From Bradyrhizobium sp. CCBAU 51765 (GTDB lineage Bacteria > Pseudomonadota > Alphaproteobacteria > Rhizobiales > Xanthobacteraceae), in the NCBI RefSeq assembly GCF_015291725.1, contig NZ_CP030038.1:1539001-1603000 (forward strand): a DNA stretch of 64,000 bases, read 5' to 3'. Of this stretch, positions 34,697 through 44,864 are shown piece by piece (within the stretch, counting starts at the first letter, position 1; each line of letters opens with the position of its first letter). A program made the position numbers and the translations under genes. The notes below the pieces were generated by a model. It saw only the letters and a program-made list of their open reading frames with translations. It was not told the origin of the DNA and searched no databases.

Positions 34697-36421
34697 GTGA
34701 CGACAGCCCCTGACATCTCCGTGCCCCTCCGCGGCGCCGCGCGCCGGCCTCTCGTCTGGGCCGTGCTGATCATCGCCGCGATGACGGTGATGCGCATCGT
34801 CTACGCTTCCGCCATCGAGCTGCGCACGGACGAGGCCTATTACTGGACCTGGTCGAAGGAAACGGCGCTCAGCTTTCTCGATCATCCCCCCGGCATCGCC
34901 TGGATGATCCGCCTCAGTACCGCGATCTTCGGCGACACCGCGCTCGGCGTCCGCTTCGGCGGCATCGTCGCCATGCTGGTGACACAGCTGCTGCTCGCCG
35001 ACATCGTCCGCCGCCTCACCCATGATGCGCGCGCGATCATGTTCGCGGTGCTGATGCCGGAGGCCGCGCTCTATTACGGCCTGCTGATGGCCAAGGTCGC
35101 GCCCGATGTCGCGATGATTCCGTGTGCGATGGCGATGGTGTGGTCGCTGGTGCGGCTCGCACAGGGCGGCGACGGCCGCTGGTGGCTCGCGGCGGGCCTG
35201 TTCGCAGGCCTCTCGATGCTGTCGAAATTCACCGCGATCATGTTCGCGCCGGCGGTTGCCGCCTTCCTGCTGGTGCCGGATTGGCGCTGGCGCTGGCTGC
35301 GGAGCCCTTACCCTTACCTCGCCGTGCTGGTTGCGGTCGCCGTGTTCTCGCCGGTGCTGATCTGGAATGCGCAGCACGACTGGGCCTCGTTCCGCTTCCA
35401 GGGCGTGCGCGCCACCGCCAACTATGGCATCTCGCTGCGGACGATCGGCGATTACATCGGCCTGCAATTCGGCCTGGTCGGCTTCGTCATGCTGCCGGTG
35501 GTTCTGACGGGCCTGGTGCTGACGGCATGGCGCGGCTATCGCACGCGCGAGCCGGTCGCGATCCTGCTGTCGACCGCCGTGCTGGTGCCGTTTCTTTATT
35601 TCCTTGCGAAGTCGATGACGCTCCGGGTCGGCGACACCTGGCCGATGTTCATGTGGCCGGTCGGCTTCGCGGCCACCGCGGTGAACCTCGCAACGATGAC
35701 GAAAGAGGGATGGTCGGCCCGAATGCTCAAATCGTCACTGTTCTGGGCCAGGACTGCAATTGTCTCGGGCGTCGCCTTCGTCGTCATCGTGTTTCTCTAT
35801 TACGTCGCCGCGCCCTGGAATTTCCTCGGCAAGAGCGATCCGATCGGCGCCGAGGCCGGTTACGAGCAGGTCGCCGCGCGCGCGCAGGCCGCGCTCGACG
35901 AGACCGGCGCGACCTGGATCGCGACGACGGACTACCGCACCTACGCCATGATGCGCTGGCTGTTCAGGGGCCGCGTACCCGTGATCGAGATCAACGAGCG
36001 CGGCCGCTTCCAGGATTTTCGTGATCCCGGCATGGACAGGATCAGGGGACACGCGGGCATCTATGTCGGACGCACGCCGGATAACCGCGCATCGCTGTGG
36101 CAGAACATCCCGGCGAAGCGAGAGCGGCTTGGCGAAGTCGAACGAAGCTGGCGCGGCGTTGTAACGGACACTTATGTGCTCGAAAAGCTCACCGGCTGGA
36201 CCCCGGAGCTCGCCCCGCCGAAGGACTCGCCGCTGTTCCAGTGGAAAGTGCTGGCGGGCGTTTACCCTCCCCTGGAGGGGGAGGGTCGATCGCGCGCAGC
36301 GCGAGCGGGGTGGGGTGATCTCTCCGCTCGGGCACTGTTCGAGGCGGAGAGACTGTCACCCCACCCCGTCTCGCATCGCTGGCGCGCTGCGAGCCGACCC
36401 TCCCCCTCCAGGGGAGGGTAA
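34697..36421 (+). CDS. ArnT/PMT-type membrane glycosyltransferase with repeat-derived C-terminal tail
   Basis: This is an approximately 574-residue multi-pass protein. The first periplasmic loop has the acidic motif TDEAYYW and the DHPPG motif of GT83/PMT_2 lipid-linked sugar transferases, followed by about ten further membrane helices and a soluble C-terminal region. It would move a sugar from a polyprenyl-phosphate donor to an envelope acceptor. A GTG at 34697 is chosen; a TTG at 34661 is the alternative. The last 52 residues (from YPPLEGEGRSRAARAGWGDL) are translated from the family D repeat at 36263-36422, so the native end was probably near residue 522. The tail lacks any family likeness. 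Confidence 0.85.
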   Translation: MTTAPDISVPLRGAARRPLVWAVLIIAAMTVMRIVYASAIELRTDEAYYWTWSKETALSFLDHPPGIAWMIRLSTAIFGDTALGVRFGGIVAMLVTQLLLADIVRRLTHDARAIMFAVLMPEAALYYGLLMAKVAPDVAMIPCAMAMVWSLVRLAQGGDGRWWLAAGLFAGLSMLSKFTAIMFAPAVAAFLLVPDWRWRWLRSPYPYLAVLVAVAVFSPVLIWNAQHDWASFRFQGVRATANYGISLRTIGDYIGLQFGLVGFVMLPVVLTGLVLTAWRGYRTREPVAILLSTAVLVPFLYFLAKSMTLRVGDTWPMFMWPVGFAATAVNLATMTKEGWSARMLKSSLFWARTAIVSGVAFVVIVFLYYVAAPWNFLGKSDPIGAEAGYEQVAARAQAALDETGATWIATTDYRTYAMMRWLFRGRVPVIEINERGRFQDFRDPGMDRIRGHAGIYVGRTPDNRASLWQNIPAKRERLGEVERSWRGVVTDTYVLEKLTGWTPELAPPKDSPLFQWKVLAGVYPPLEGEGRSRAARAGWGDLSARALFEAERLSPHPVSHRWRAASRPSPSRGG

Positions 36422-36422
36422 G
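36263..36422 (+). repeat. Dispersed palindromic repeat, family D copy 1, inside coding sequence
   Basis: Starts ACCCTCCCCTGGAGGGGGAG, contains CGCGCGCAGCGCGAGCGGGG and the facing CACCCCGTCTCGC block, and ends CCAGGGGAGGGTAA. It is read in frame as the last 52 codons and stop of the glycosyltransferase gene. A close copy lies at 59774-59920. Confidence 0.92.
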
Positions 36423-36431
36423 CCAGAGCCG

Positions 36432-37460
36432 CTACTCCTCCCCATCCTTCTTCCGCAACAGATCCGTCGCCAAATCCGACAGCTTCGGCGGCGGCAAGGC
36501 CGCGAACGGCAGCGGCCTCGTGACGTCGATGGCGGCAAGGCCCAATCGGGCCGTCAGCAATCCATTGAGCACGCCTTCACCCAGTCGCTGCGACAGCTTC
36601 GCCGCGATGCCGTGGCCGAGCATTTGCTGCACCAGGCTGTCGCTCGCGGCCATGCCGCCGGTGATGGCGAGATGAGCGATGACGTGGCGGAGCAGGCGGA
36701 TCATGCCGAGCGCGCCCGGGCGGCCGCCATAGAGATAGGCAAGCTGGCGGATCAGGCGCAGTGCGGCGACGAACACGAACAGCACGTCGATCGCCGCGCG
36801 GGGCGAGACCGCTGTGACGATCGAGACTTTTTGCGCGGCCGATGACACCAGCCGCCGCGCTTCCGCATCCAGCGGGGACATCAGTTCGCGCTCGGCGAGC
36901 CGGATCATGTCGGCGCCGTCGATGATCTCGCCGGCATGGCTTTCCAGCGTGGCGCGGGCTCGCGCGAGCTGCGGGTTCTGGTGCGCGATCTTCAGCAGGT
37001 CCTGCACGATCACGCGGCTCTCGGCGCGATTGTCGCTGGCGAGCACGTCGGCGGCGCGCTGATGCAGCTTCTCGATTGTTGCGAGCCGCGCCAGTCCAAA
37101 CGCCTCGCGTCCGATCACGACGGCAAGCGCCAGCGCCGTGACGAGCGCGAAGGCAAGCCCGATGAAGCCGAGACTCTCGCTGCGCGCGAACAAATCCTCG
37201 ATCAGATGGACGACGCCGAGCCCTGCTCCGAGCAGCGTCAACCCGGCGAGGCCGGACCAGAACAGCGCGCCCCAGGGAAAGCGGCGCCGCACGGGAAGTG
37301 TGGCCTGAATCGGCACCGGCAGCGTCGATGGATCGCTCTCCGGCGTAATCTGGATCGTGCCGCGACCGAGCCGTCCCGTCTCGTCGGCCTCGGTGACGAC
37401 GACGCCGGGATCGTCGAGCCGGAACGTCGCCGGCCGCCGCTGCTGGGATCGCTCGGTCAT
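36432..37460 (-). CDS. ycjF: YcjF family inner-membrane protein (TIGR01620 / DUF697)
   Basis: The 342-residue protein has two membrane helices (about residues 70-90 and 105-125) and a C-terminal DUF697-like domain with a further hydrophobic pair (VSPRAAIDVLFVFVAALRLI). It starts at the ATG at 37460, overlapping the ycjX stop by 4 bases; the same frame is open far upstream inside ycjX but only as an antiparallel-free shadow. YcjX and YcjF are linked to envelope stress (Psp regulon in E. coli). The molecular function is not established. Confidence 0.9.
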   Translation of the reverse strand: MTERSQQRRPATFRLDDPGVVVTEADETGRLGRGTIQITPESDPSTLPVPIQATLPVRRRFPWGALFWSGLAGLTLLGAGLGVVHLIEDLFARSESLGFIGLAFALVTALALAVVIGREAFGLARLATIEKLHQRAADVLASDNRAESRVIVQDLLKIAHQNPQLARARATLESHAGEIIDGADMIRLAERELMSPLDAEARRLVSSAAQKVSIVTAVSPRAAIDVLFVFVAALRLIRQLAYLYGGRPGALGMIRLLRHVIAHLAITGGMAASDSLVQQMLGHGIAAKLSQRLGEGVLNGLLTARLGLAAIDVTRPLPFAALPPPKLSDLATDLLRKKDGEE

Positions 37461-38926
37461 GACAGCTTGTCTCCGATCAGGAACTGCAGGGCACGGTCGA
37501 GGCGGATGTGTGGCAGTGCCGGCTCGCCGTCGCCATCGCGTTCGAGCTTGGGCGGGCGGAAGCGCAGGAAGCGGAAGTCGCTTGTCTCGGCCGCCTCCGT
37601 CGAGAGCCCGCGGAATGCATCCATGTCGTTGAACAGCGGCTCGGGATCGACGGGCAGATCCCCCGGAAAGGTCGCAACTTCCGTGTTTCCGTCGAAGAAC
37701 TCGCCGCCGGCGCTTTCGCCCGCGGCCGGCGTTCCCAGGATCGACGGCAATTTGTCGCGTCCACGGGACACCTGCGCCTCGCGCGTGGCGCGGACGGCGG
37801 CGAGTGCAACGACGTCGATCGCCGCACCGGTATTTTCCGCGCGCGCGACGGCGCCGGCAACGGCGCGGCGCAACACGGCCTCGAGCCGGTCGTGGCTGGA
37901 ATGATGCAGATGGTCCGCCTTGGTCGCCGCAAACAGGATGCGGTCGATGCGCGGCCGAAACAGGCTGGAGAGCAAGGTGCTGCGGCCGATGTTGAAGCAA
38001 CCGAGAATGCCGGCAAGCGCGGCTTCGAGATCGTGCAGCGCCTCGGGGCCCGAGTTGAATGCGGCGAGTGCATCCGCCAGCACGATCTGGCGATCGAGCC
38101 GCGCAAAATGATCGCGGAAGAACGGCCGCACCACGACGTCCTTGTAGGCCTCGAAGCGGCGCACCATCATCGCCCACAGCGAGCCGTCGGGCGCCTGTCC
38201 GCCAGCGGGCAGATCGAGCGGCGCAAAGGTCAGCGCGGGGGAGCCTGCGAGATTGCCGGGCATCAGGAAGCGGCCGGGCGGCAACAGGCTCATCGCGAAG
38301 CGCTCCTCGCGGCACGCGCGCAGATAATCGGTGAAGAGCTTTGCTTCCGTCAGCGTCGCCTGCTCGTCTTCGCGCGCTTCGGGCTTGAGCGTTGCGAGAT
38401 GCGCGTGCCAGTCCGCCGCGAGATGCGCCCGCGGTGCCTCGCGCGACAGCGCCAGGCTTTCCGCCGACCATTGCTCATAGCTTTTCTGCAGCAGCGGCAG
38501 ATCGAGCAGCCATTCGCCGGGATAGTCGACGATGTCGAGCGTCAAATTGCGGTCCGCACCGTTCGGGCGCTGGTACTCGATGACGAGCCTGAGCTCGCTG
38601 ATGTCGACCGTCGAGTTCGGCCAGCGCCGTTCCTCGATCAGCGCGCGCAGGTGGTTCTCATAGGCAAAGCGCGGCACGGCGTCGTCCGGCTGTGGCGCCA
38701 GATGCGCCCGCGCGATGCGGCCGGAGGCATAGGCTTCGAACACCGGAAAACGGCCGCCGCGCGTCAGGCCGTGGATCAGGGCGGTGATGAATACGGTCTT
38801 ACCCGCCCGTGACAGCCCGGTGACACCGAGCCGCACCGTCGGGTTGAAGAAGTGCTCGCCATAGTCGATCAGCGCCCTTGCCGACAGCCGCGCTTCTTCG
38901 ACCATATCCTGGAAACTGAATGCCAT
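37457..38926 (-). CDS. ycjX: YcjX family P-loop protein (DUF463)
   Basis: The 489-residue protein carries a Walker A motif near its start (GVTGLSRAGKT, residues about 34-44) and a DIVDYPGEW switch region, in line with a GTPase-like fold. It is the usual partner of YcjF and precedes that gene with an ATGA overlap. The pair is conserved across proteobacteria and is stress-induced in E. coli; it is probably a membrane-associated NTPase with its anchor. Confidence 0.94.
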   Translation of the reverse strand: MAFSFQDMVEEARLSARALIDYGEHFFNPTVRLGVTGLSRAGKTVFITALIHGLTRGGRFPVFEAYASGRIARAHLAPQPDDAVPRFAYENHLRALIEERRWPNSTVDISELRLVIEYQRPNGADRNLTLDIVDYPGEWLLDLPLLQKSYEQWSAESLALSREAPRAHLAADWHAHLATLKPEAREDEQATLTEAKLFTDYLRACREERFAMSLLPPGRFLMPGNLAGSPALTFAPLDLPAGGQAPDGSLWAMMVRRFEAYKDVVVRPFFRDHFARLDRQIVLADALAAFNSGPEALHDLEAALAGILGCFNIGRSTLLSSLFRPRIDRILFAATKADHLHHSSHDRLEAVLRRAVAGAVARAENTGAAIDVVALAAVRATREAQVSRGRDKLPSILGTPAAGESAGGEFFDGNTEVATFPGDLPVDPEPLFNDMDAFRGLSTEAAETSDFRFLRFRPPKLERDGDGEPALPHIRLDRALQFLIGDKLS

Positions 38927-39107
38927 ATGAACGTTAGAGGATCCGGGGCGGGAGGAATGTGCGGCCGTTCACAAAAGTGGCAATTGCGTGAGGAAAATCA
39001 AGCTCCATACTTCCACCGCCTTTGTCGGCCAGTCAGCCGTTTGAACGACGCGCCGATCCCGAAACACCCATACAAGAGGACGATTGCCTCACGTTAGCGG
39101 ATTGCCC

Positions 39108-39803
39108 ATGACCGTCTTCCAATTGAAAGAGTTCGCATCCAGCTCCGTCCACGCCGCCGCCGACATGGTCGGCTGGCATTACGACCGCGCCGAGCTGATC
39201 GCCGATGGTGTCATCCACGCGATCGGCGTCTTCGCCGGTATCGTCGCCGCGACCGTGCTGGTGGTGCTGACGGCGATCTATGCCGATGCCACCGACATCG
39301 TCGGCGTCTCGATCTACGTCGCCGGCCTGCTCTCGATGCTGGTGCTGTCGGCGACCTATAATCTCTGGCCGGTCTCGCCGGCCAAATGGCTGCTGCGCCG
39401 GTTCGACCATTCCGCGATCTATCTGCTGATCGCCGCGACCTACACGCCGTTCATCCTGGAGGTGAAGGACAGCGTGTTCGCGCTGGTGCTGCTCGCCGGG
39501 GTCTGGTGCGTGGCGATCCTGGGCATCGTGTTGAAGCTTCTCTATCCCGGCCGGTTCGACCGCGTCTCGGTCGGCATCTATCTCGCGATGGGCTGGAGCG
39601 GCATGATGCTCTACGACGCCGTGGTCAGGGCGTTGCCCGCGCTGGTGCTGGGCTTCATCGTTGCGGGCGGCCTGCTCTACAGCTTCGGCGTGATCTTCCA
39701 CGCCTGGCGGCGTCTGCGATTCCAGAATGCGATCTGGCACGGCTTTGTCTTGGCCGGCGCGGCATGCCATTATACCGCGGTGCTCGACCTCGTGTTGAGC
39801 TGA
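39108..39803 (+). CDS. Hemolysin III / PAQR family membrane protein
   Basis: The 231-residue protein has seven hydrophobic helices and family motifs in order: ELIADGVIHAIGVFAG, RRFDHSAIYLLIAATYTPF, and WHGFVLAGAACHYTAV. The conserved Asp/His residues form a zinc site in this superfamily (CREST). Despite the name, most bacterial members are not known toxins; a membrane lipid or zinc-dependent hydrolase role is suspected. The ATG at 39108 gives MTVFQLKEF. It precedes an SDR gene by 42 bases. Confidence 0.92.
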   Translation: MTVFQLKEFASSSVHAAADMVGWHYDRAELIADGVIHAIGVFAGIVAATVLVVLTAIYADATDIVGVSIYVAGLLSMLVLSATYNLWPVSPAKWLLRRFDHSAIYLLIAATYTPFILEVKDSVFALVLLAGVWCVAILGIVLKLLYPGRFDRVSVGIYLAMGWSGMMLYDAVVRALPALVLGFIVAGGLLYSFGVIFHAWRRLRFQNAIWHGFVLAGAACHYTAVLDLVLS

Positions 39804-39845
39804 ACAAGTTTCCGCGAAGCGGTATAAGACGAGAGGAGACGTCGC

Positions 39846-40640
39846 ATGCAGGTGACCGGCAAGGTCGTGGTCGTCACGGGCGGCGCAAATGGCATCGGCA
39901 AGGCGCTGTGCGAGGCCTTTCATCATGCGGGCGCAGCCAAGGTCGTGGTCGCGGACATGGACGCCGCCAATGCGCGGGCGGTCGCGGCCATGGTTGATGG
40001 CGCCGCCTTCAAATGCGACGTCGCTCAGGAAAAGGACATCGCCCACGTCATCGAGGAAACCGAACGTCAGTTCGGGCCGATCGCGCTGTTCTGCTCCAAT
40101 GCCGGCATCGGCGGCGGTTTCGATCCGATGTCGGAAAATGCCGGCGGCGCCTCGGATGAACCCTGGCAGCGCAGCTGGGCGATCCACGTCATGGCGCACG
40201 TCTACGCGGCGCGGCATCTCGTCCCGCGCATGAGGGCGCGCGGCGGCGGCTATTTCCTCAACACCATCTCGGCCGCAGGCCTGCTGTCGCAGGTCGGCAG
40301 CCCCGCTTATTCGACGACCAAGCACGCTGCAGTCGGCTTTGCCGAGAATCTCGCGATCTCGCACAAGGCCCACAACATCAAGGTCTCGATCCTCTGCCCG
40401 CAGGGCGTCGACACCAACATGCTGCGCTCGATCCCCAAGGGCCCGCAATCCGGCGACGGCGACCTGACGCCGGAGCAAGTGGCGAAAGACGTGCTCGCCG
40501 GCCTCGAGCAGGAGACGTTCCTGATCCTGCCGCACCCGCAGGTGCTCGGCTACATGCGCAAGAAGACCGAGAATTACGACCGCTGGATTGGCGGCATGGC
40601 CAAGATCCAGGCCAGGATGCGGGAAGAGTTCGGGAAGTGA
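39846..40640 (+). CDS. Short-chain dehydrogenase/reductase
   Basis: The 264-residue Rossmann-fold oxidoreductase has the cofactor motif TGGANGIG (residues about 11-18), Asp of VVADMD that points to NAD(H) preference, the NAG motif (SNAGIG) and the active-site PAYSTTKHA. It oxidises or reduces an alcohol/ketone of unknown identity. It shares its direction with the hemolysin III-like gene and may be co-transcribed with it. A C-terminal extension (YDRWIGGMAKIQARMREEFG) is rich in charged residues. Confidence 0.93.
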   Translation: MQVTGKVVVVTGGANGIGKALCEAFHHAGAAKVVVADMDAANARAVAAMVDGAAFKCDVAQEKDIAHVIEETERQFGPIALFCSNAGIGGGFDPMSENAGGASDEPWQRSWAIHVMAHVYAARHLVPRMRARGGGYFLNTISAAGLLSQVGSPAYSTTKHAAVGFAENLAISHKAHNIKVSILCPQGVDTNMLRSIPKGPQSGDGDLTPEQVAKDVLAGLEQETFLILPHPQVLGYMRKKTENYDRWIGGMAKIQARMREEFGK

Positions 40641-40656
40641 CCACCGAACCTGATGC

Positions 40657-40747
40657 TGTCATGCTCCGCGAAAGCGGGGCATCCAGTACGCCGCGGCCTA
40701 TCGATTGAACCACCGGCGTCTCGGCCCGGTCAAGCCGGGCGATGACA
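40657..40747 (+). repeat. Dispersed palindromic repeat, family B copy 2
   Basis: CTGTCATGCTCCGCGAAAGC at the left with the shared CATCCAGTACGCCGCGG block and a CCGGGCGATGACAC end, as at 19251-19352. It separates the SDR gene from the convergent MarR gene. Confidence 0.85.
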
Positions 40748-40757
40748 CCGCGTGTGG

Positions 40758-41210
40758 TTACCCTACGACCTCCTCCATCCGGCTTGCCCGCAGCGCCCGC
40801 GCATAGAGCATCATGCCTTCGCGCACCTTGCGCTGCTCGGCTTCCGTCAACGCCGCCAGCGCGCCGCGGACCTGTTGTCGGCCGAATGCATGCAGGGCCT
40901 CCAGGGTGCGCCGGCCCTTCACCGTCAGCGACAACAGCTTGCTGCGGGCGTCCGTCTCATCCGGCGTCTCCCTGAGCTCGCCGCAGTCGATCAGCTTGCG
41001 CACCATGCGGCTGACGCTCGATTTCTCCAGACGCAGGAAATCACCGAGCTCGCCTGACGTCATCGGGCCGCGGATGCCGATCTCCAGGATGGTGTGGACC
41101 GCCGAGGGCGGATAGTCCGATGCCGCCACCGTCGCGTCCATGAAGCCGAGCTCGCGCACCATCAGGCGCGACGCGGCGCGGATGTCGTCGATCAGCGAAA
41201 GCTCGGCCAT
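40758..41210 (-). CDS. MarR family transcriptional regulator
   Basis: The 150-residue winged-helix protein has the DNA-binding segment RGPMTSGELGDFLRLEKSSV followed by RMVRKLIDCGELRE, and the wing ETDARSKLLSLTVKGRRTL. A GGGAG site favours the ATG at 41210 over one at 41225. It is divergent from an SDR gene, and a 27-base perfect palindrome in the 75-base gap is very likely its operator. It probably represses both genes until a small aromatic or similar ligand binds. Confidence 0.93.
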   Translation of the reverse strand: MAELSLIDDIRAASRLMVRELGFMDATVAASDYPPSAVHTILEIGIRGPMTSGELGDFLRLEKSSVSRMVRKLIDCGELRETPDETDARSKLLSLTVKGRRTLEALHAFGRQQVRGALAALTEAEQRKVREGMMLYARALRASRMEEVVG

Positions 41211-41222
41211 CTTGACTCCCGG

Positions 41223-41249
41223 CATATAGTTGTATCATACAACTATATG
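41223..41249. promoter_or_regulatory. Candidate MarR operator (27-bp perfect palindrome)
   Basis: Arms CATATAGTTGTAT and ATACAACTATATG are exact reverse complements around one central C. The site is AT-rich in a GC-rich setting and sits between divergent marR-type and SDR genes, 12 bases from the marR start, where it would overlap both promoters. Confidence 0.85.
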
Positions 41250-41285
41250 GGCGCAACGCCGCGCGCAAGCGTTTTGGAGTGGACG

Positions 41286-42062
41286 ATGAGCGGAACTTTG
41301 CCAACCGGGATGCGGATGAGGGGCAAGGTCTGCCTCGTCACGGGCGGCGGCAGCGGCATCGGCCGCGCCACGGCGCTGAGGATGGCGGCCGAGGGAGCCG
41401 AAGCGATTTTCGTCGCCGGCCGGCGCGAAGCCGAGATCGACGCCGCCGCCTCGGCGTGCCGCGAGCTCGGTGCGGAGGCCGTCCCCGTCAAGACCGATAT
41501 CACGAAGGAGGACGACGTCGCGCGGCTGGTGCGCACGGCGGTCGATCGCTGCGGAAGGCTCGACGTCGCCTTCAACAATGCCGGGTTCCAGGAGCGCCGC
41601 GCGCCGCTGGAGGAGCAGGGGACGGAGATCTACGACAGCGTGTTCGATACCAATGTCCGCGCGCTGTTCCTGTGCCTGCGCCACCAACTGCCGGCAATGC
41701 TGGCGCAGGGCCGCGGCAGCATCGTCGTCAACGCCTCCGTCAGCGGCGTGCGCAATCCCAATCCCGGCTTCTCCCTCTACTCGGCGTCGAAGGCCGCCGC
41801 GATCTCGCTGACGCGCTCGGCGGCGATGGAGAACGCCCCGCGCGGCATCCGCATCAACGCCATCGCGCCCGGCCGCGTCGTCACGGACATGATGCTGCGC
41901 GCCGGCGTCGGCGACATCGCAACCGTCAGCGCCGGCCTGCCGCTGCGGCGGATGGGAAGCCCGGAAGAGGTGGCGGAAGCCGTGGTGTGGCTGTCATCCG
42001 ACGCCTCATCCTATGTCGTCGGGCATGTGCTGGCCGCGGACGGCGGATTTTTGGCGTCGTAG
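41286..42062 (+). CDS. Short-chain dehydrogenase/reductase under MarR control
   Basis: The 258-residue SDR has TGGGSGIG at the cofactor site, the NNAG motif, the catalytic YSASKAA segment and the APGRV region. Arg in VAGRREAEID suggests NADP(H) may be used. A TTGGAGTGG stretch ahead of the ATG at 41286 supports this start, although an in-frame ATG at 41247 lies inside the palindrome. The divergent MarR gene is the likely regulator. The substrate is unknown. Confidence 0.93.
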   Translation: MSGTLPTGMRMRGKVCLVTGGGSGIGRATALRMAAEGAEAIFVAGRREAEIDAAASACRELGAEAVPVKTDITKEDDVARLVRTAVDRCGRLDVAFNNAGFQERRAPLEEQGTEIYDSVFDTNVRALFLCLRHQLPAMLAQGRGSIVVNASVSGVRNPNPGFSLYSASKAAAISLTRSAAMENAPRGIRINAIAPGRVVTDMMLRAGVGDIATVSAGLPLRRMGSPEEVAEAVVWLSSDASSYVVGHVLAADGGFLAS

Positions 42063-42093
42063 TTGTGTTGGTCGCTGGTGCCGCAAGCTCAGT

Positions 42094-42235
42094 GTCGTCC
42101 CCGCGAACGCGGGGACCCATAACCACAGAAAGAAATTTGGCGAAGATTGGTAGTGAATAGTTTTCCGCGGTACTAACGCCGGCGCCTTATCGATAGATCA
42201 CGCGGTATGGGTCCCTGCGTTCGCAGGGACGACAT
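42094..42235. repeat. Dispersed palindromic repeat, family C copy 2
   Basis: Left arm GTCGTCCCCGCGAACGCGGG, with the shared ACCCATAACC block and the TCACGCGGTATGGGTCCC block, and right arm CGCAGGGACGAC. It lies between the convergent SDR and benzoylformate decarboxylase-like genes. Confidence 0.88.
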
Positions 42236-42237
42236 CC

Positions 42238-43860
<1,623 letters not shown>

Positions 43861-43883
43861 GGTTTCCGTCCCCTCTTCATTCC

Positions 43884-43981
43884 TCATCCTGAGGAGCGCG
43901 TCTTCGCGCGTCTCGAAGGATGAAGGCCCGGCTGGTGGCCTCGCCCTTCGAGACGCCGCTGCGCGGCTCCTCAGGGTGAGG
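43884..43981. repeat. Dispersed repeat, family F copy 2
   Basis: CATCCTGAGGAGCGCG at the left, a CTCGAAGGATGAAGGCCCGG centre and CCTTCGAGACGCCGCTGC with CTCAGGGTGAGG at the right, related to 20895-21050. It lies between the MaoC-like gene and the mdlC-like gene. Confidence 0.8.
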
Positions 43982-43997
43982 GTCTAACAACGGTGGC

Positions 43998-44849
43998 TCA
44001 CCACACCGCCGTGCCCTTCATCGTCGGCTGCCCCTCTGCGTTCGCGGTCCACAGCTCCATGCCCGCCTCGATCTCGTTGGCATTGACCGAGAACTCGCTG
44101 CCCTCGAACAGCGGCTGCAGGCCGCGATAGGTGAACTTCTTCGGCGCCTTGCCGCTGCGAAGCTTCGCCGCCATCTCGACGATCAGCGCCGCCTGCAGCG
44201 GGCCGTGGAAGATCAGGCCCGGATAACCCTCGACCTTGGTGACGTAGTCGCGGTCGTAATGGATGCGGTGGCCGTTGAAAGTGAGCGCGGAGTAGCGGAA
44301 CAGCAGCACGGGATCGGACACACGGATCTCGCGGTGCTGTGCCTTCGGCGGCGGGGGTGGTGCCTTGCCACCAGCAGGCGGGCTGCCGGTCATCTCGCGA
44401 TAGACGATGTCCTGCCGCTCGCGGATGGCGGTGCCGCGCGGCGAGGAGATGCTGTGCTCGACCGAGACGAAGCACAGCGTGCCGGTCGAGCCTGATTTCA
44501 CTTGCACGTGGGCGATGCGCGAGGTTCGCGTCGATTCATCGCCGACGCGAAGCGGCTGCAGGAATTCGATCTCGCCGCCGGCCCACATTCGGCGCGGGAG
44601 CGGCACCGGCGGCAGGAAGCCGCCGCGGGTCGGGTGCCCGTCGGGCCCGAGCATCGACATCGGGAACACCGGCTGCGCCAGGCACCAATGCACCGTGAAT
44701 GGCGCAGCGTCGCCCTTCCTGGGCTCGCCGACCTCCTGGAATAGCGTCGCGCGCAGCCCCATCACGAGCTGCGCGGTGACGATGTCGGTCGCCTCCGTGC
44801 TGCGGCCGATCCATTGCCTGAGATGGTCGATGTCGAGCTTCTCGGTCAT
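43998..44849 (-). CDS. MaoC-like / HTD2-type hydratase (mesaconyl-C4-CoA hydratase-like)
   Basis: The 283-residue protein has an N-terminal FAS1-dehydratase-like hotdog part and a C-terminal MaoC-like hotdog with the ALTFNGHRIHYDRDYV motif (Asn/His-containing hydratase signature). Relatives hydrate mesaconyl-C4-CoA or beta-hydroxyacyl thioesters. It is the third gene of an operon with an acyl-CoA dehydrogenase and a CoA transferase (15-base gap). Together these could activate, dehydrogenate and hydrate a short dicarboxylic or branched acid. Confidence 0.86.
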   Translation of the reverse strand: MTEKLDIDHLRQWIGRSTEATDIVTAQLVMGLRATLFQEVGEPRKGDAAPFTVHWCLAQPVFPMSMLGPDGHPTRGGFLPPVPLPRRMWAGGEIEFLQPLRVGDESTRTSRIAHVQVKSGSTGTLCFVSVEHSISSPRGTAIRERQDIVYREMTGSPPAGGKAPPPPPKAQHREIRVSDPVLLFRYSALTFNGHRIHYDRDYVTKVEGYPGLIFHGPLQAALIVEMAAKLRSGKAPKKFTYRGLQPLFEGSEFSVNANEIEAGMELWTANAEGQPTMKGTAVW

Positions 44850-44864
44850 GACGCCTCGCTCTTG

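Noticed and set aside
37461..38471. Upstream extension of the ycjF frame
   Set aside because: It lies wholly inside ycjX in another frame and has the composition of a shadow. The ATG at 37460, overlapping the ycjX stop, is the natural start.
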